Source: Deltaproteobacteria bacterium (lineage in GTDB: Bacteria; Myxococcota; B64-G9). From it: a stretch of DNA of 6,620 bases. Below are positions 1 through 5,309 of this stretch, in pieces. The stretch is taken from positions 1 through 6,620 of the forward strand of contig QMME01000225.1 in assembly GCA_003647095.1 (NCBI GenBank), read 5' to 3'. Below the pieces are notes generated by a model, which had not been told where the DNA came from, did no database searches, and saw only the letters and a list, made by a program, of their open reading frames with translations. Position numbers and translations under genes: made by a program. Positions within the stretch are counted from its first letter, which is position 1, and every line of letters starts with the position of its first letter.

Positions 1-116
1 AGAAGAGTAAGCAGGAATCGTGCCAGAATGTGAGTTCAATGAAAACAGGCAGTTGGCGAGACGGTCGGCTGCGGAGCCGGTAGAAAGTGTCCGGTTTTCG
101 TACACACCCCTTCCCC

Positions 117-229
117 GCGGGCCTGTCCCCTACCCCCCGGCCTGTCCCCACCCCCTCGGGCCTGTCCCCGCAGGTTCCGCAGGTTGTCCACACCCCCGCG
201 GGCCCACACCCCCGCGGGCCTGTCCCCCG
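117..229. repeat. Degenerate G/C-rich tandem repeat, core GGCCTGTCCCC
   Basis: The core GGCCTGTCCCC occurs exactly at 120-130, 139-149, 159-169 and 217-227. Degenerate copies lie in the gap, around 181-191 (AGGTTGTCCAC) and 201-211 (GGCCCACACCC). This gives about six units with a period near 19-20 bp, although the last step is shorter. Read on the minus strand the core is GGGGACAGGCC. From memory, short GGGGACAGG-type repeats are scattered through intergenic regions of several proteobacterial genomes, sometimes near REP-associated Y1 transposases, but no transposase is visible here. The array sits just downstream of the stop of the minus-strand exported-protein gene, so it would form the 3' end of that transcript. 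Open frames across it are low-complexity and not convincing genes. I see no gene in 1-246. Confidence 0.7.
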
Positions 230-246
230 GGGGTGGAGGGGTGGCC

Positions 247-753
247 TCAGCGCGGGCGGGCGAAGTATATGTCGACGTAGTCGGCAGCGACGTCGCAGGG
301 GTTGTCCCTCTGCTTGAGCCGCCAGTACTTGCGCTTGCCGGTGATGCGGAAGACAAAGCGGCCCCGTCGTCGGCAGGGTTTTCCCTCGTTGATGTAGCTC
401 ACCCTGGTGACTATGGTGCCCTCGAAGCGGAAGAAACGCTTGCCCACCTCCAGGATAATGCCGTCTATCTTCAGGTAGTCGTCGCCCCGGCGGGCCCGCT
501 GCTCGCCCTTGATCACCAGCAGTCCCCGGTCATCGGTAATTTCCACGGTTCCGAAACGCCGCCAGGAGATCCACTGCAGGGAAAGCAGGTGTTTGCCCAT
601 GAGTCGGTCGAGCGCCGGCTGGTCGTGCACCAGAGTGCGCAGCTTGGGTGCCGGTCTCTGCCCGCCGGCCGCTGCTGGCCCGGAGGGTATCAGCCAGGCC
701 GCCAGCAACAACACCGGGAGCAGCCGCCCGGCCGGTGGCCGGCCGGGAATCAC
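247..753 (-). CDS. Small exported protein of unknown function, translationally coupled to metF
   Basis: This encodes 168 residues and is not a family I can name. The GTG start at 753 is chosen because it overlaps the metF stop as GTGA, the usual sign of translational coupling, and because a signal peptide starts there. The signal has arginines in the first ten residues, a hydrophobic core at about 11-22 (LLPVLLLAAWLI) and an AAA-G cleavage candidate near residue 29. An upstream in-frame ATG at 966 would lie inside metF and add 71 arginine/glycine/histidine-rich residues typical of antisense or shadow translation, so I reject it. The mature part is basic and looks beta-rich and compact, with segments such as GTVEITDDRGLLVIKGEQ (68-85), FRFEGTIVTRVSYINEG (108-124) and DYVDIYF (158-164). 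It has only two cysteines (127 and 153), which could form a disulfide in the periplasm. There are no membrane segments after the signal and no recognised catalytic motif. A periplasmic or secreted location is inferred. The coding call is firm and the function is unknown. Confidence 0.8.
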   Translation of the reverse strand: MIPGRPPAGRLLPVLLLAAWLIPSGPAAAGGQRPAPKLRTLVHDQPALDRLMGKHLLSLQWISWRRFGTVEITDDRGLLVIKGEQRARRGDDYLKIDGIILEVGKRFFRFEGTIVTRVSYINEGKPCRRRGRFVFRITGKRKYWRLKQRDNPCDVAADYVDIYFARPR

Positions 754-1631
754 AGCAGCCCCTCGTCGCGCAGGGTGGTGACGATCTGCACCGCCGCCTT
801 GCTGCGATCCATGGTGTAGATGTGGATGCCCGGGGCACCGCCCCGGAGCAGGCCCCGCCATAGATCGCAGGCCAAATCGATGCCGTAGGCGGCCACGGCC
901 TTCTTGTCGGCGGGATCCAGGGATTCGAGGTCCTTCCTCACCCGGTCGGGGATGCTGGCGCCGCACAGGCGGGCCAGGTTCTCCATCATCTTCACCGAGT
1001 AGATGGGCATCACCCCGGGCAGGATGGGCATCTCGATGCCCAGTGCGCGGGCCCGCTTCTGGAAAGCGAAGAACAGGTCGTTGTCGTAGGTATAGTTGGT
1101 GATGACGAAGTCGGCGCCACGGTCGACCTTGAGCTTGAGGTACTCGAGGTCCTTTTCCGGGCTGGCGGCCTCGACGTGTCCCTCGGGGTAGCCGGCGCAG
1201 GCAATGCAGAAGTCGTAGCGCGGCTTGATGAAGGCGATGAGATCGGAGGCATGGGCCAGGCTCTCGGGATGGGGCTGGAAGCCGGGCTGGTCATGCGGGG
1301 GATCGCCGCGTGCGGCCAGAATGGTCTCCACCCCCAGCTCGCGGTAGTCGTCGAGCACGGCGCTGATCTGCTCCGGACCCAACCCCCAGCAGGTGAAGTA
1401 GGCCACCACCTCGAGGCCCTTCTCCTGCTTGAGCTTCTTCACCAGGGCATAGGAGCCCTCCCGGGTGGAGCCGCCGGCGCCGAAGGTGACCGAGACGAAG
1501 TCGGGCTCCAGCTTGGCCAGGCGGTCGATCACCTTGTCGAGCTTCTCCGCTGCCGCCGGGTCGCGGGCCGGGTAGAGTTCGAACGAGACAGTGGGCTTTT
1601 TCTTCTCGCTCCACAGGTCGATCACTCTCAT
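750..1631 (-). CDS. metF: 5,10-methylenetetrahydrofolate reductase
   Basis: This encodes a 293-residue cytosolic flavoenzyme that reduces 5,10-methylene-THF to 5-methyl-THF, the methyl donor for methionine synthesis (or the methyl branch of the Wood-Ljungdahl pathway in some anaerobes). The length matches the bacterial family. Visible motifs in order are VSFELYPAR with the catalytic acid Glu18 (E. coli Glu28), DFVSVTFGAGGSTREGS (44-60), AARGDPP with Asp110 (E. coli Asp120), CAGYPEGH (145-152), LPGVMPI (204-210) and a C-terminal IHIYTMDRS. Two spots depart from E. coli MetF: the usual HLTC reads YFTC (78-81), and the usual ITQxFFD reads ITNYTYD (177-183), which puts Asn179 where folate-binding Gln183 sits. 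I recall similar ITNY/IANY forms in deltaproteobacterial-type MetF, so this probably marks a subfamily rather than damage. The ATG at 1631 is preferred over the ones at 1670 and 1694 because GGGAGGG (1643-1637) precedes it at good spacing and family similarity begins at RVIDLW. It is second in the minus-strand run, 58 bp after the FAD gene, with no riboswitch seen in that gap. Confidence 0.95.
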   Translation of the reverse strand: MRVIDLWSEKKKPTVSFELYPARDPAAAEKLDKVIDRLAKLEPDFVSVTFGAGGSTREGSYALVKKLKQEKGLEVVAYFTCWGLGPEQISAVLDDYRELGVETILAARGDPPHDQPGFQPHPESLAHASDLIAFIKPRYDFCIACAGYPEGHVEAASPEKDLEYLKLKVDRGADFVITNYTYDNDLFFAFQKRARALGIEMPILPGVMPIYSVKMMENLARLCGASIPDRVRKDLESLDPADKKAVAAYGIDLACDLWRGLLRGGAPGIHIYTMDRSKAAVQIVTTLRDEGLL

Positions 1632-1690
1632 GGTTTCCCTCCCGGAATTGCGGGTTGCGCCGGGTTTCATAACCTTTCCCGGCCCCCGGG

Positions 1691-3280
1691 TCAACGCCCG
1701 GACCAGGCCAGCAGGGCGTCGGCCTGGCGGATACCGTCGACGGCCGAGGAGGTGATGCCGCCGGCGTGGCCGCAGCCTTCCCCGGCGGGAAACAGCCCGG
1801 CGATGCCCCGGGCCTGGCCGTCGGGTTGACGGGGCACCCGCACCGGCGAAGAAGTTCGCGTCTCAACTCCCAGCAAAACCGCCCGGGGATGGTCGAACCC
1901 CCGCACCCGCCGGCACAGGTCGCCGAGGCCACGGCGCAGGGCCCCGGCCAGTGCCGGAGGAAACAGGGCACCGAGATCGGCCGGCTGGATCCCCGGCCGG
2001 TAGGGGATCTCCGGCAACCGGCGCGAGGGCCGCTCGTGCAGGAAGTCGCCGAGCCGCTGCGCCGGGGCGGCGAAGCCGCCGCCGCCGGCGTCGTGGGCGG
2101 CCCGCTCCAGGCGGCGCTGGAACTCGACGCCGGCCAGAGGTCCGCCGCCGGGAAAGTCGGCCGGAACCACCGTGACCACCAGCCCGGCGTTGGCCCAGCC
2201 CGAGGAGCGTGCGTGGTTGCTCATGCCGTTTATGGCCAGGCCCCCGGGCTCGGTGGCGGTGGGCACCACCACTCCTCCCGGGCACATGCAGAAGGAATAC
2301 ACCCCGCGGCCGCCGACCCGGGCAGTCAGCCGGTAGGAAGCCGGGCCCAGGGCCGGGTGGCCGGCCCAACGCCCGTACTGGATGCGGTCGATCACCTCCT
2401 GGGGGTGTACCAGGCGCAGGCCCACCGAGAAGGGCTTGGGCTCCAGGGCGACTCCTGCGCCGGTCAGCGCGGCGAACAGTTCCCGGGCCGAGTTGCCGCA
2501 GGCCAGGAGCGCCGCCTCGGCGGCGATGACACCATCTTTGGTACGCACGCCGGTCACCCGCCCCTGCTTCACCTCCAGGCCCACAACCCGGCATTGCAGC
2601 TGCCAGCGCACGCCAAGCTGTTCGAGATCCCGTCGCAGGCTGTCGAGCACCCGCGGCCAGCGATCCGTGCCCACGTGGGGATGGGCGTCCACCAGAATCT
2701 CGTCCCGGCTGCCCGCCCCGTGCCGCTGCAACACCTCGAGCACGTGGCGTACCTGCGAGCCGCGTACCCGGGTAAACAGCTTGCCGTCGGAAAATGCCCC
2801 GGCACCGCCCAGGCCGAAGTGGAAGTTGCTGTCTTCATCCAGTCGCCCTGCGCGCATGAGCGCGGCCACGTCCCGGCCGCGCTCGGAGATGTCGCGACCG
2901 CGGTCGACGAGCAGCGGCCGCAGGCCCGCCTCGGCCAGGCGCCGGGCGGCGAACAGGCCGGCCGGGCCGGCCCCGACTATCACCACCTCCACCTGGCGCC
3001 CGGGCCGGGGCGGCGGGGGCAGCTCGCTGGCCGGCGGCTCGGGCCCGACGCCGGCGGGCGGATCGTCCAACCCGCCCGCCAACTCCACCCGCAGGCTGAA
3101 TACCAGCCGCGGCCGGCCCCGGCGGGCGTCGACGGAGCGGCGCACCACCTCGGCCCCGAGAATGCGCCCGGGCACGACGCCGAGGACCCCGGCTGCCACC
3201 AGGCGCGGATCCTCGTCGTGGCGCTCCAGCTCCAGCCGGACGTCGCGCAGCAACCAGCGGGTGGTTTCCTCTCCTCTCAT
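1691..3280 (-). CDS. NAD(P)/FAD-dependent dehydrogenase, COG2509 type
   Basis: This encodes 529 residues from the ATG at 3280. An in-frame ATG at 3292 would add four residues, and neither has a clear ribosome binding site, so the start is uncertain. The layout fits the uncharacterised FAD-dependent dehydrogenase group COG2509. An N-terminal domain of about 70 residues (WLLRDVRLELERHDED...) is joined by a proline-rich linker (about 72-95) to a Rossmann FAD-binding fold. That fold carries VEVVIVGAGPAGLFAARRL (97-115) and an acidic Asp126 at the end of the second strand. Group-specific motifs follow: FGLGGAGAFSDGKLFTR (155-171), GVYSFCMCPGG (326-336) and AGEGCGHAGGITSSAVDG (499-516), the last being the C-terminal FAD-contacting glycine-rich segment. 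Length and motif order look intact. The substrate is not known for this group. No signal peptide or membrane helix is seen, so a cytosolic location is expected. It is the first gene of the run leading into metF and is divergent from bioY. A functional link to folate metabolism is only contextual. Confidence 0.9.
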   Translation of the reverse strand: MRGEETTRWLLRDVRLELERHDEDPRLVAAGVLGVVPGRILGAEVVRRSVDARRGRPRLVFSLRVELAGGLDDPPAGVGPEPPASELPPPPRPGRQVEVVIVGAGPAGLFAARRLAEAGLRPLLVDRGRDISERGRDVAALMRAGRLDEDSNFHFGLGGAGAFSDGKLFTRVRGSQVRHVLEVLQRHGAGSRDEILVDAHPHVGTDRWPRVLDSLRRDLEQLGVRWQLQCRVVGLEVKQGRVTGVRTKDGVIAAEAALLACGNSARELFAALTGAGVALEPKPFSVGLRLVHPQEVIDRIQYGRWAGHPALGPASYRLTARVGGRGVYSFCMCPGGVVVPTATEPGGLAINGMSNHARSSGWANAGLVVTVVPADFPGGGPLAGVEFQRRLERAAHDAGGGGFAAPAQRLGDFLHERPSRRLPEIPYRPGIQPADLGALFPPALAGALRRGLGDLCRRVRGFDHPRAVLLGVETRTSSPVRVPRQPDGQARGIAGLFPAGEGCGHAGGITSSAVDGIRQADALLAWSGR

Positions 3281-3352
3281 GGCTGCCGTCATGATAACCG
3301 ATGAGCGGCGAAAAACCACGCCTCGACGTGCCCCGGTAGCGGGAATGGCGCG

Positions 3353-3382
3353 TTGACTCCGCCCGGGGCATGAATGTATATT
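3353..3382 (+). promoter_or_regulatory. Sigma70-type promoter for bioY
   Basis: TTGACT (3353-3358) and TATATT (3377-3382) are separated by 18 bp. This is the only AT-rich island in the divergent gap between the FAD gene and bioY. Transcription would start near 3389, about 25 bp before the bioY ATG. A 6-bp inverted repeat, CGCGTT (3349-3354) and AACGCG (3389-3394), brackets the promoter and could be an operator half-site pair, although six bases in GC-rich DNA is weak evidence. I see no typical BirA (TTGTAAAC...GTTTACAA) or BioR-like site. Confidence 0.6.
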
Positions 3383-3413
3383 TCTCCGAACGCGGGAGGG
3401 AAGAGGTGGACGA

Positions 3414-3977
3414 ATGAACGGTATGACGGCTATTGCCACGAGGACAAGGACGGCCCGGCTGGTGTGCGAGGCGGGTATCGCCGCCGGCCTGGCCGGACTC
3501 ACCGCCCTGGCGGCCCAGGTGCGTGTCCCCTTGCCCGGCACCCCGGTGCCGGCCACCCTGCAGGTGGCGGCGGTGATCTTCGCCGGTGCCGCTGCCGGGC
3601 CCTGGCGCGGCCTGGCCTCCCAGTTGCTCTACCTGGCACTGGGGCTGTGCGGCCTGCCGGTGTTCGCGGGCGCCGGCGCCGCCGGCCCGGCCGCGGCGGC
3701 CGCGGCCACCTTCGGCTACCTGCTGGCCTTTCCCCCGGCCGCCTTCCTGGCCGGGCGCTTCACCGGCCGGGCGCGCTGGCTGGGATCGTTTCTCGGCCTG
3801 GCGGTGATCTACCTGCTGGGAGTGGGCTGGCTGCAGGCCTGGGCGGCTCTTTCCGGGGGTAATGCCTCCCTGGCCTGGGCGCTGCTGGCCGGCCTCTGGC
3901 CCTTCGTGATCTTTGACGTCCTCAAGGCCGCCCTGGCCACCTGGAGCGCCGGGCCGCTGCGCCGCCGGCTGAGCTAA
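3414..3977 (+). CDS. bioY: Biotin transporter BioY (ECF S component)
   Basis: This encodes a 187-residue inner-membrane protein that binds biotin and, with the EcfA/EcfA'/EcfT energising module, imports it. Some solitary BioY proteins are reported to work alone. About six hydrophobic segments are visible, at roughly 16-34, 46-63, 67-86, 95-113, 122-140 and 152-175. Family landmarks are the loop VPLPGTPVPATLQ (38-50), LLYLALGLCGLPVFAG (71-86), GYLLAFPPAAFLAGR (101-115) and the C-terminal FDVLK (167-171). The last holds the Asp/Lys pair (168, 171) expected at the biotin site in the family DxxK motif. The ATG at 3414 follows AGAGGTGG (3403-3409 region) at good spacing; the ATG at 3423 is a less likely alternative. 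No bio synthesis genes, ecfA or ecfT are adjacent, so any energising module must be encoded elsewhere. The length is normal for the family. Confidence 0.93.
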   Translation: MNGMTAIATRTRTARLVCEAGIAAGLAGLTALAAQVRVPLPGTPVPATLQVAAVIFAGAAAGPWRGLASQLLYLALGLCGLPVFAGAGAAGPAAAAAATFGYLLAFPPAAFLAGRFTGRARWLGSFLGLAVIYLLGVGWLQAWAALSGGNASLAWALLAGLWPFVIFDVLKAALATWSAGPLRRRLS

Positions 3978-3985
3978 CGGCTGCC

Positions 3986-4020
3986 GCCACTCCACCCGCG
4001 GAACGCCCGGGTGGAGTGGC
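3986..4020 (+). terminator. 13-bp perfect hairpin after bioY, probable terminator
   Basis: GCCACTCCACCCG (3986-3998) and CGGGTGGAGTGGC (4008-4020) are exact reverse complements around a 9-nt loop, starting 8 bp after the bioY stop. There is no T-run on the bioY side, so it is not a textbook intrinsic terminator. It lies in the 82-bp gap between convergent genes (bioY and the toxin gene) and may stop transcription from either side. Confidence 0.6.
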
Positions 4021-4041
4021 AGATCATGGATGCGCCCGGAG

Positions 4042-4053
4042 GTGTGGGGACAA
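4042..4053 (+). repeat. Left copy of 12-bp inverted repeat flanking the TA module
   Basis: GTGTGGGGACAA here matches, with one mismatch, the reverse complement of TTGTCCCCGCAC at 4690-4701. The first lies 6 bp beyond the toxin stop and the second about 89 bp upstream of the operator. Both contain GGGGACA, also the heart of the 117-229 repeat, so they are probably members of the same dispersed repeat family. Confidence 0.5.
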
Positions 4054-4059
4054 TGGATG

Positions 4060-4317
4060 TCAGCGATACACTTCTTTCCTGTGTCTCACCCTAACCACGT
4101 AGATGATCAGCCGCCGCTCCTGGATCTCGTAAAGCACTCGATATACCCCGCAGCGCAGGCGGTATCTCTCCTGGCTAGATAGTTTCTTGGCCTGTGGTGG
4201 CCGGGGCTCCCGGGCCAGCTTCCTGATGGCCTGGATGATGCGCTGGCCGTCTTTTTTCGGTATCTTCCGGAAATCCTTGATTACCGACTTTCTGAAGAAG
4301 ATTTCATATGGTGCCAT
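4060..4317 (-). CDS. Type II toxin, RelE/ParE superfamily
   Basis: This encodes 85 residues, a normal length for RelE/ParE toxins. The RelE subgroup cleaves mRNA on the ribosome and the ParE subgroup attacks gyrase. The fold signature is clear: an N-terminal YEIFFRKSVIKDFRKIP strand-helix (4-20), a second helix DGQRIIQAIRKLARE (23-37), KKL (44-46), then the beta strands YRLRCGVYRVLYEI (52-65) and RLIIYVVRVRHRKEVYR (69-85). The basic residues and the terminal HRKEVYR with Tyr84 resemble RelE-type mRNA interferases more than ParE, since E. coli RelE relies on lysines and arginines plus a C-terminal tyrosine. The ATG overlaps the antitoxin end by 14 bp (antitoxin stop 4304-4306), so translation is likely coupled. 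It is convergent with bioY. The sequence has more A/T and less extreme third positions than adjoining genes, consistent with transfer. No truncation is visible. Confidence 0.9.
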   Translation of the reverse strand: MAPYEIFFRKSVIKDFRKIPKKDGQRIIQAIRKLAREPRPPQAKKLSSQERYRLRCGVYRVLYEIQERRLIIYVVRVRHRKEVYR

Positions 4318-4537
4318 TGCGCTGCAGTTCTTTCAGGAAGTTCTCGAAGGAAAGCAAAGGTTCCTTGCGGCGCCTGGTAAAGGTGGCCAGGTCCTCGGCG
4401 TCCTCGGCCATCGCCTCGCGTACCGCTTCGTTTATCAACTCCGACATGGAACGCGAGGTCTCGATCGATTTCAGTCTCAGCACGCGGTGCAACTCCGGCT
4501 CCAGGTATACCGTTGCCCGATTGGTCAGCTTGCTCAT
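4304..4537 (-). CDS. Ribbon-helix-helix antitoxin (CopG/RHH family)
   Basis: This encodes a 77-residue partner of the downstream toxin. The N-terminal RHH DNA-binding domain is plain: the beta strand NRATVYLEP (6-14) followed by helix A ELHRVLRLKSIETS (15-28) and the turn-helix MSELINEAVREAMAED (31-46), which forms the dimer that contacts DNA. The C-terminal tail (about 50-77, with FTRRRKEPLLSFENFLKEL) is likely the toxin-neutralising segment. The start at 4537 is fixed by GGAGGTGG (4548-4541). The stop lies inside the toxin gene. Type II antitoxins normally repress their own promoter together with the toxin, and here the promoter is covered by a tandem octamer array that suits an RHH protein. 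The gene order, antitoxin first, is the usual one. Confidence 0.92.
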   Translation of the reverse strand: MSKLTNRATVYLEPELHRVLRLKSIETSRSMSELINEAVREAMAEDAEDLATFTRRRKEPLLSFENFLKELQRNGTI

Positions 4538-4557
4538 GCGCCACCTCCATGATACAG

Positions 4558-4586
4558 ATTATAGCGTTATAACGTCATAACGTCAA
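4558..4586 (-). promoter_or_regulatory. Near-consensus sigma70 promoter of the TA module
   Basis: On the minus strand TTGACG (4586-4581) and TATAAT (4563-4558) are separated by exactly 17 bp. The predicted start near 4551 leaves a leader of about 14 nt holding little more than the GGAGGTGG ribosome binding site at 4548-4541. A promoter this strong normally needs repression, in keeping with the overlapping operator. Confidence 0.85.
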
Positions 4587-4601
4587 GACGTCACAGCGTT
4601 G
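4561..4601. promoter_or_regulatory. Tandem octamer operator of the TA module
   Basis: Five consecutive 8-bp units are visible: ATAGCGTT, ATAACGTC, ATAACGTC, AAGACGTC and ACAGCGTT (4561-4600). Shifted by one base they become TAGCGTTA, TAACGTCA, TAACGTCA, AGACGTCA and CAGCGTTG, each an imperfect palindrome around a central CG. RHH repressors such as MetJ bind tandem 8-bp boxes, one dimer per box, and several RHH antitoxins behave similarly. The array covers the -35 hexamer, the whole spacer and part of the -10. Binding by the antitoxin at 4304-4537 is inferred. Confidence 0.75.
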
Positions 4602-4688
4602 GGAAAGCCGGTAAAGTGTTCCCACGTCACGGCCGAGAGAAATCTGTTGAACGCCTGGCCGCCGGCACCCCGGTGAGGGTGGAGAAGG

Positions 4689-4719
4689 TTTGTCCCCGCA
4701 CGCCGGTTTCTGCTAGAAG
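4689..4719 (+). promoter_or_regulatory. Weak candidate promoter for the nudix-propeller operon
   Basis: TTTGTC (4689-4694) and TAGAAG (4714-4719), preceded by TGC as an extended -10, are 19 bp apart. The start would fall close to the ribosome binding site AGGAGG (4727-4732), giving a very short leader. The match is poor, but nothing better is seen in the 4602-4736 gap. The -35 overlaps the right-hand inverted repeat copy. Confidence 0.3.
4690..4701 (-). repeat. Right copy of 12-bp inverted repeat flanking the TA module
   Basis: TTGTCCCCGCAC is the inverted partner of GTGTGGGGACAA at 4042-4053, with 11 of 12 positions matching. CCGG occurs just outside both copies at nearly the same distance. 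Together they bracket the toxin-antitoxin genes and their operator. Confidence 0.5.
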
Positions 4720-4736
4720 ATGACCCAGGAGGACAC

Positions 4737-5309
4737 ATGGGCGATCTCACCTGGGAGAAGCTGGAGCGGCGGAAGGTCTACGACGGCGACATCTTCAGCG
4801 TGCACCGGGAGCGCTCCCGCTGTCGCGCCGACGGGCGCGAGCACGACTTCCATATCCTCGACACGGCCGACTGGGTCAACGTGGTGGCCGCCACCCCGGC
4901 CGGCAAGCTGTTGCTGGTACGCCAGTGGCGCCACGGCAGCGGCGGCGTGACGGTGGAGATCCCCGGGGGCATGGTGGACGACGGCGAGAGCCCGGAGCAG
5001 GCGGCCCGGCGGGAACTTGCCGAGGAGACCGGCTACCAGGCCGGTGGGTGGGAACTCATCGGCACGGTCGAACCCAACCCCGCCTTCCAGACCAACCGGA
5101 CGTATACCTACCTGGCGCGCGGCGCCGTGCCCGCCGGCGGCCAGCAGCTGGACGAGAACGAGTGTATCGAGGTGTTCGAGTGGCCCATGGGAAACATCCT
5201 GCAGCTCGTGGCCGACGGCACCATTCGCCACGCCCTGGTGATCTGCGCGCTGTTTCACCTGCTGCGCCACGGCGACCTGTGCCTGCCCATCCCGGAAGGT
5301 GTGGCATGA
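4737..5309 (+). CDS. NUDIX hydrolase, ADP-ribose pyrophosphatase-like
   Basis: This encodes a 190-residue cytosolic enzyme. A perfect Nudix box GX5EX7REUXEEXGU spans Gly78 to Tyr100 (GMVDDGE...RRELAEETGY). Glu93, Glu96 and Glu97 are the metal-binding glutamates of the loop-helix-loop. Fifteen residues past the box comes a proline (Pro115 in VEPNPAFQTN), the position that marks ADP-ribose pyrophosphatases within the superfamily. The N-terminal strand region (WEKLERRKVYDGDIFSVHRE, 6-25) also resembles the NudF/ADPRase lead-in. The likely reaction is hydrolysis of ADP-ribose or a related nucleoside diphosphate sugar to AMP plus a sugar phosphate, but substrate choice cannot be read securely from sequence. 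The start at 4737 follows AGGAGG (4727-4732). The stop overlaps the next start as ATGA, so the exported propeller protein is translationally coupled. It is divergent from the TA module. Confidence 0.92.
   Translation: MGDLTWEKLERRKVYDGDIFSVHRERSRCRADGREHDFHILDTADWVNVVAATPAGKLLLVRQWRHGSGGVTVEIPGGMVDDGESPEQAARRELAEETGYQAGGWELIGTVEPNPAFQTNRTYTYLARGAVPAGGQQLDENECIEVFEWPMGNILQLVADGTIRHALVICALFHLLRHGDLCLPIPEGVA

Noticed and set aside
1..92. Tail of a plus-strand gene or tRNA at the window edge
   Set aside because: One frame is open to a TAG near 92, but the residues show no recognisable pattern. I could not fold a convincing tRNA cloverleaf there.
117..229. CRISPR array
   Set aside because: The units are only about 20 bp, tandem and degenerate, without unique spacers of regular length, and there are no cas genes nearby.
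20..356. Small open frames on both strands across the repeat region
   Set aside because: They are proline/glycine/arginine low-complexity translations of the repeat, without ribosome binding sites or family features.
754..966. N-terminal extension of the exported protein to an ATG at 966
   Set aside because: It would overlap metF by about 215 bp and read low-complexity basic sequence ahead of an obvious signal peptide. The GTG at 753 with the GTGA overlap fits better.
1632..1694. Longer metF starts at 1670 or 1694, and a possible riboswitch in the gap
   Set aside because: Family similarity begins at the 1631 start, which has its own Shine-Dalgarno. The 58-bp gap is too short for a known SAM or folate riboswitch and holds only a small GGTT/AACC hairpin (1663-1674).
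1766..3304. Long plus-strand open frame (512 codons) opposite the FAD dehydrogenase
   Set aside because: It is antisense to a gene with intact family motifs. Its translation is rich in Gly, Pro, Ala, Arg and His without domain structure, as expected from GC-rich DNA read on the wrong strand.
4561..4601. MetJ operator controlling methionine genes
   Set aside because: The octamers resemble Met boxes, but they sit over the TA promoter, about 2.9 kb from metF. An RHH antitoxin is encoded immediately downstream, so self-regulation is the simpler reading.
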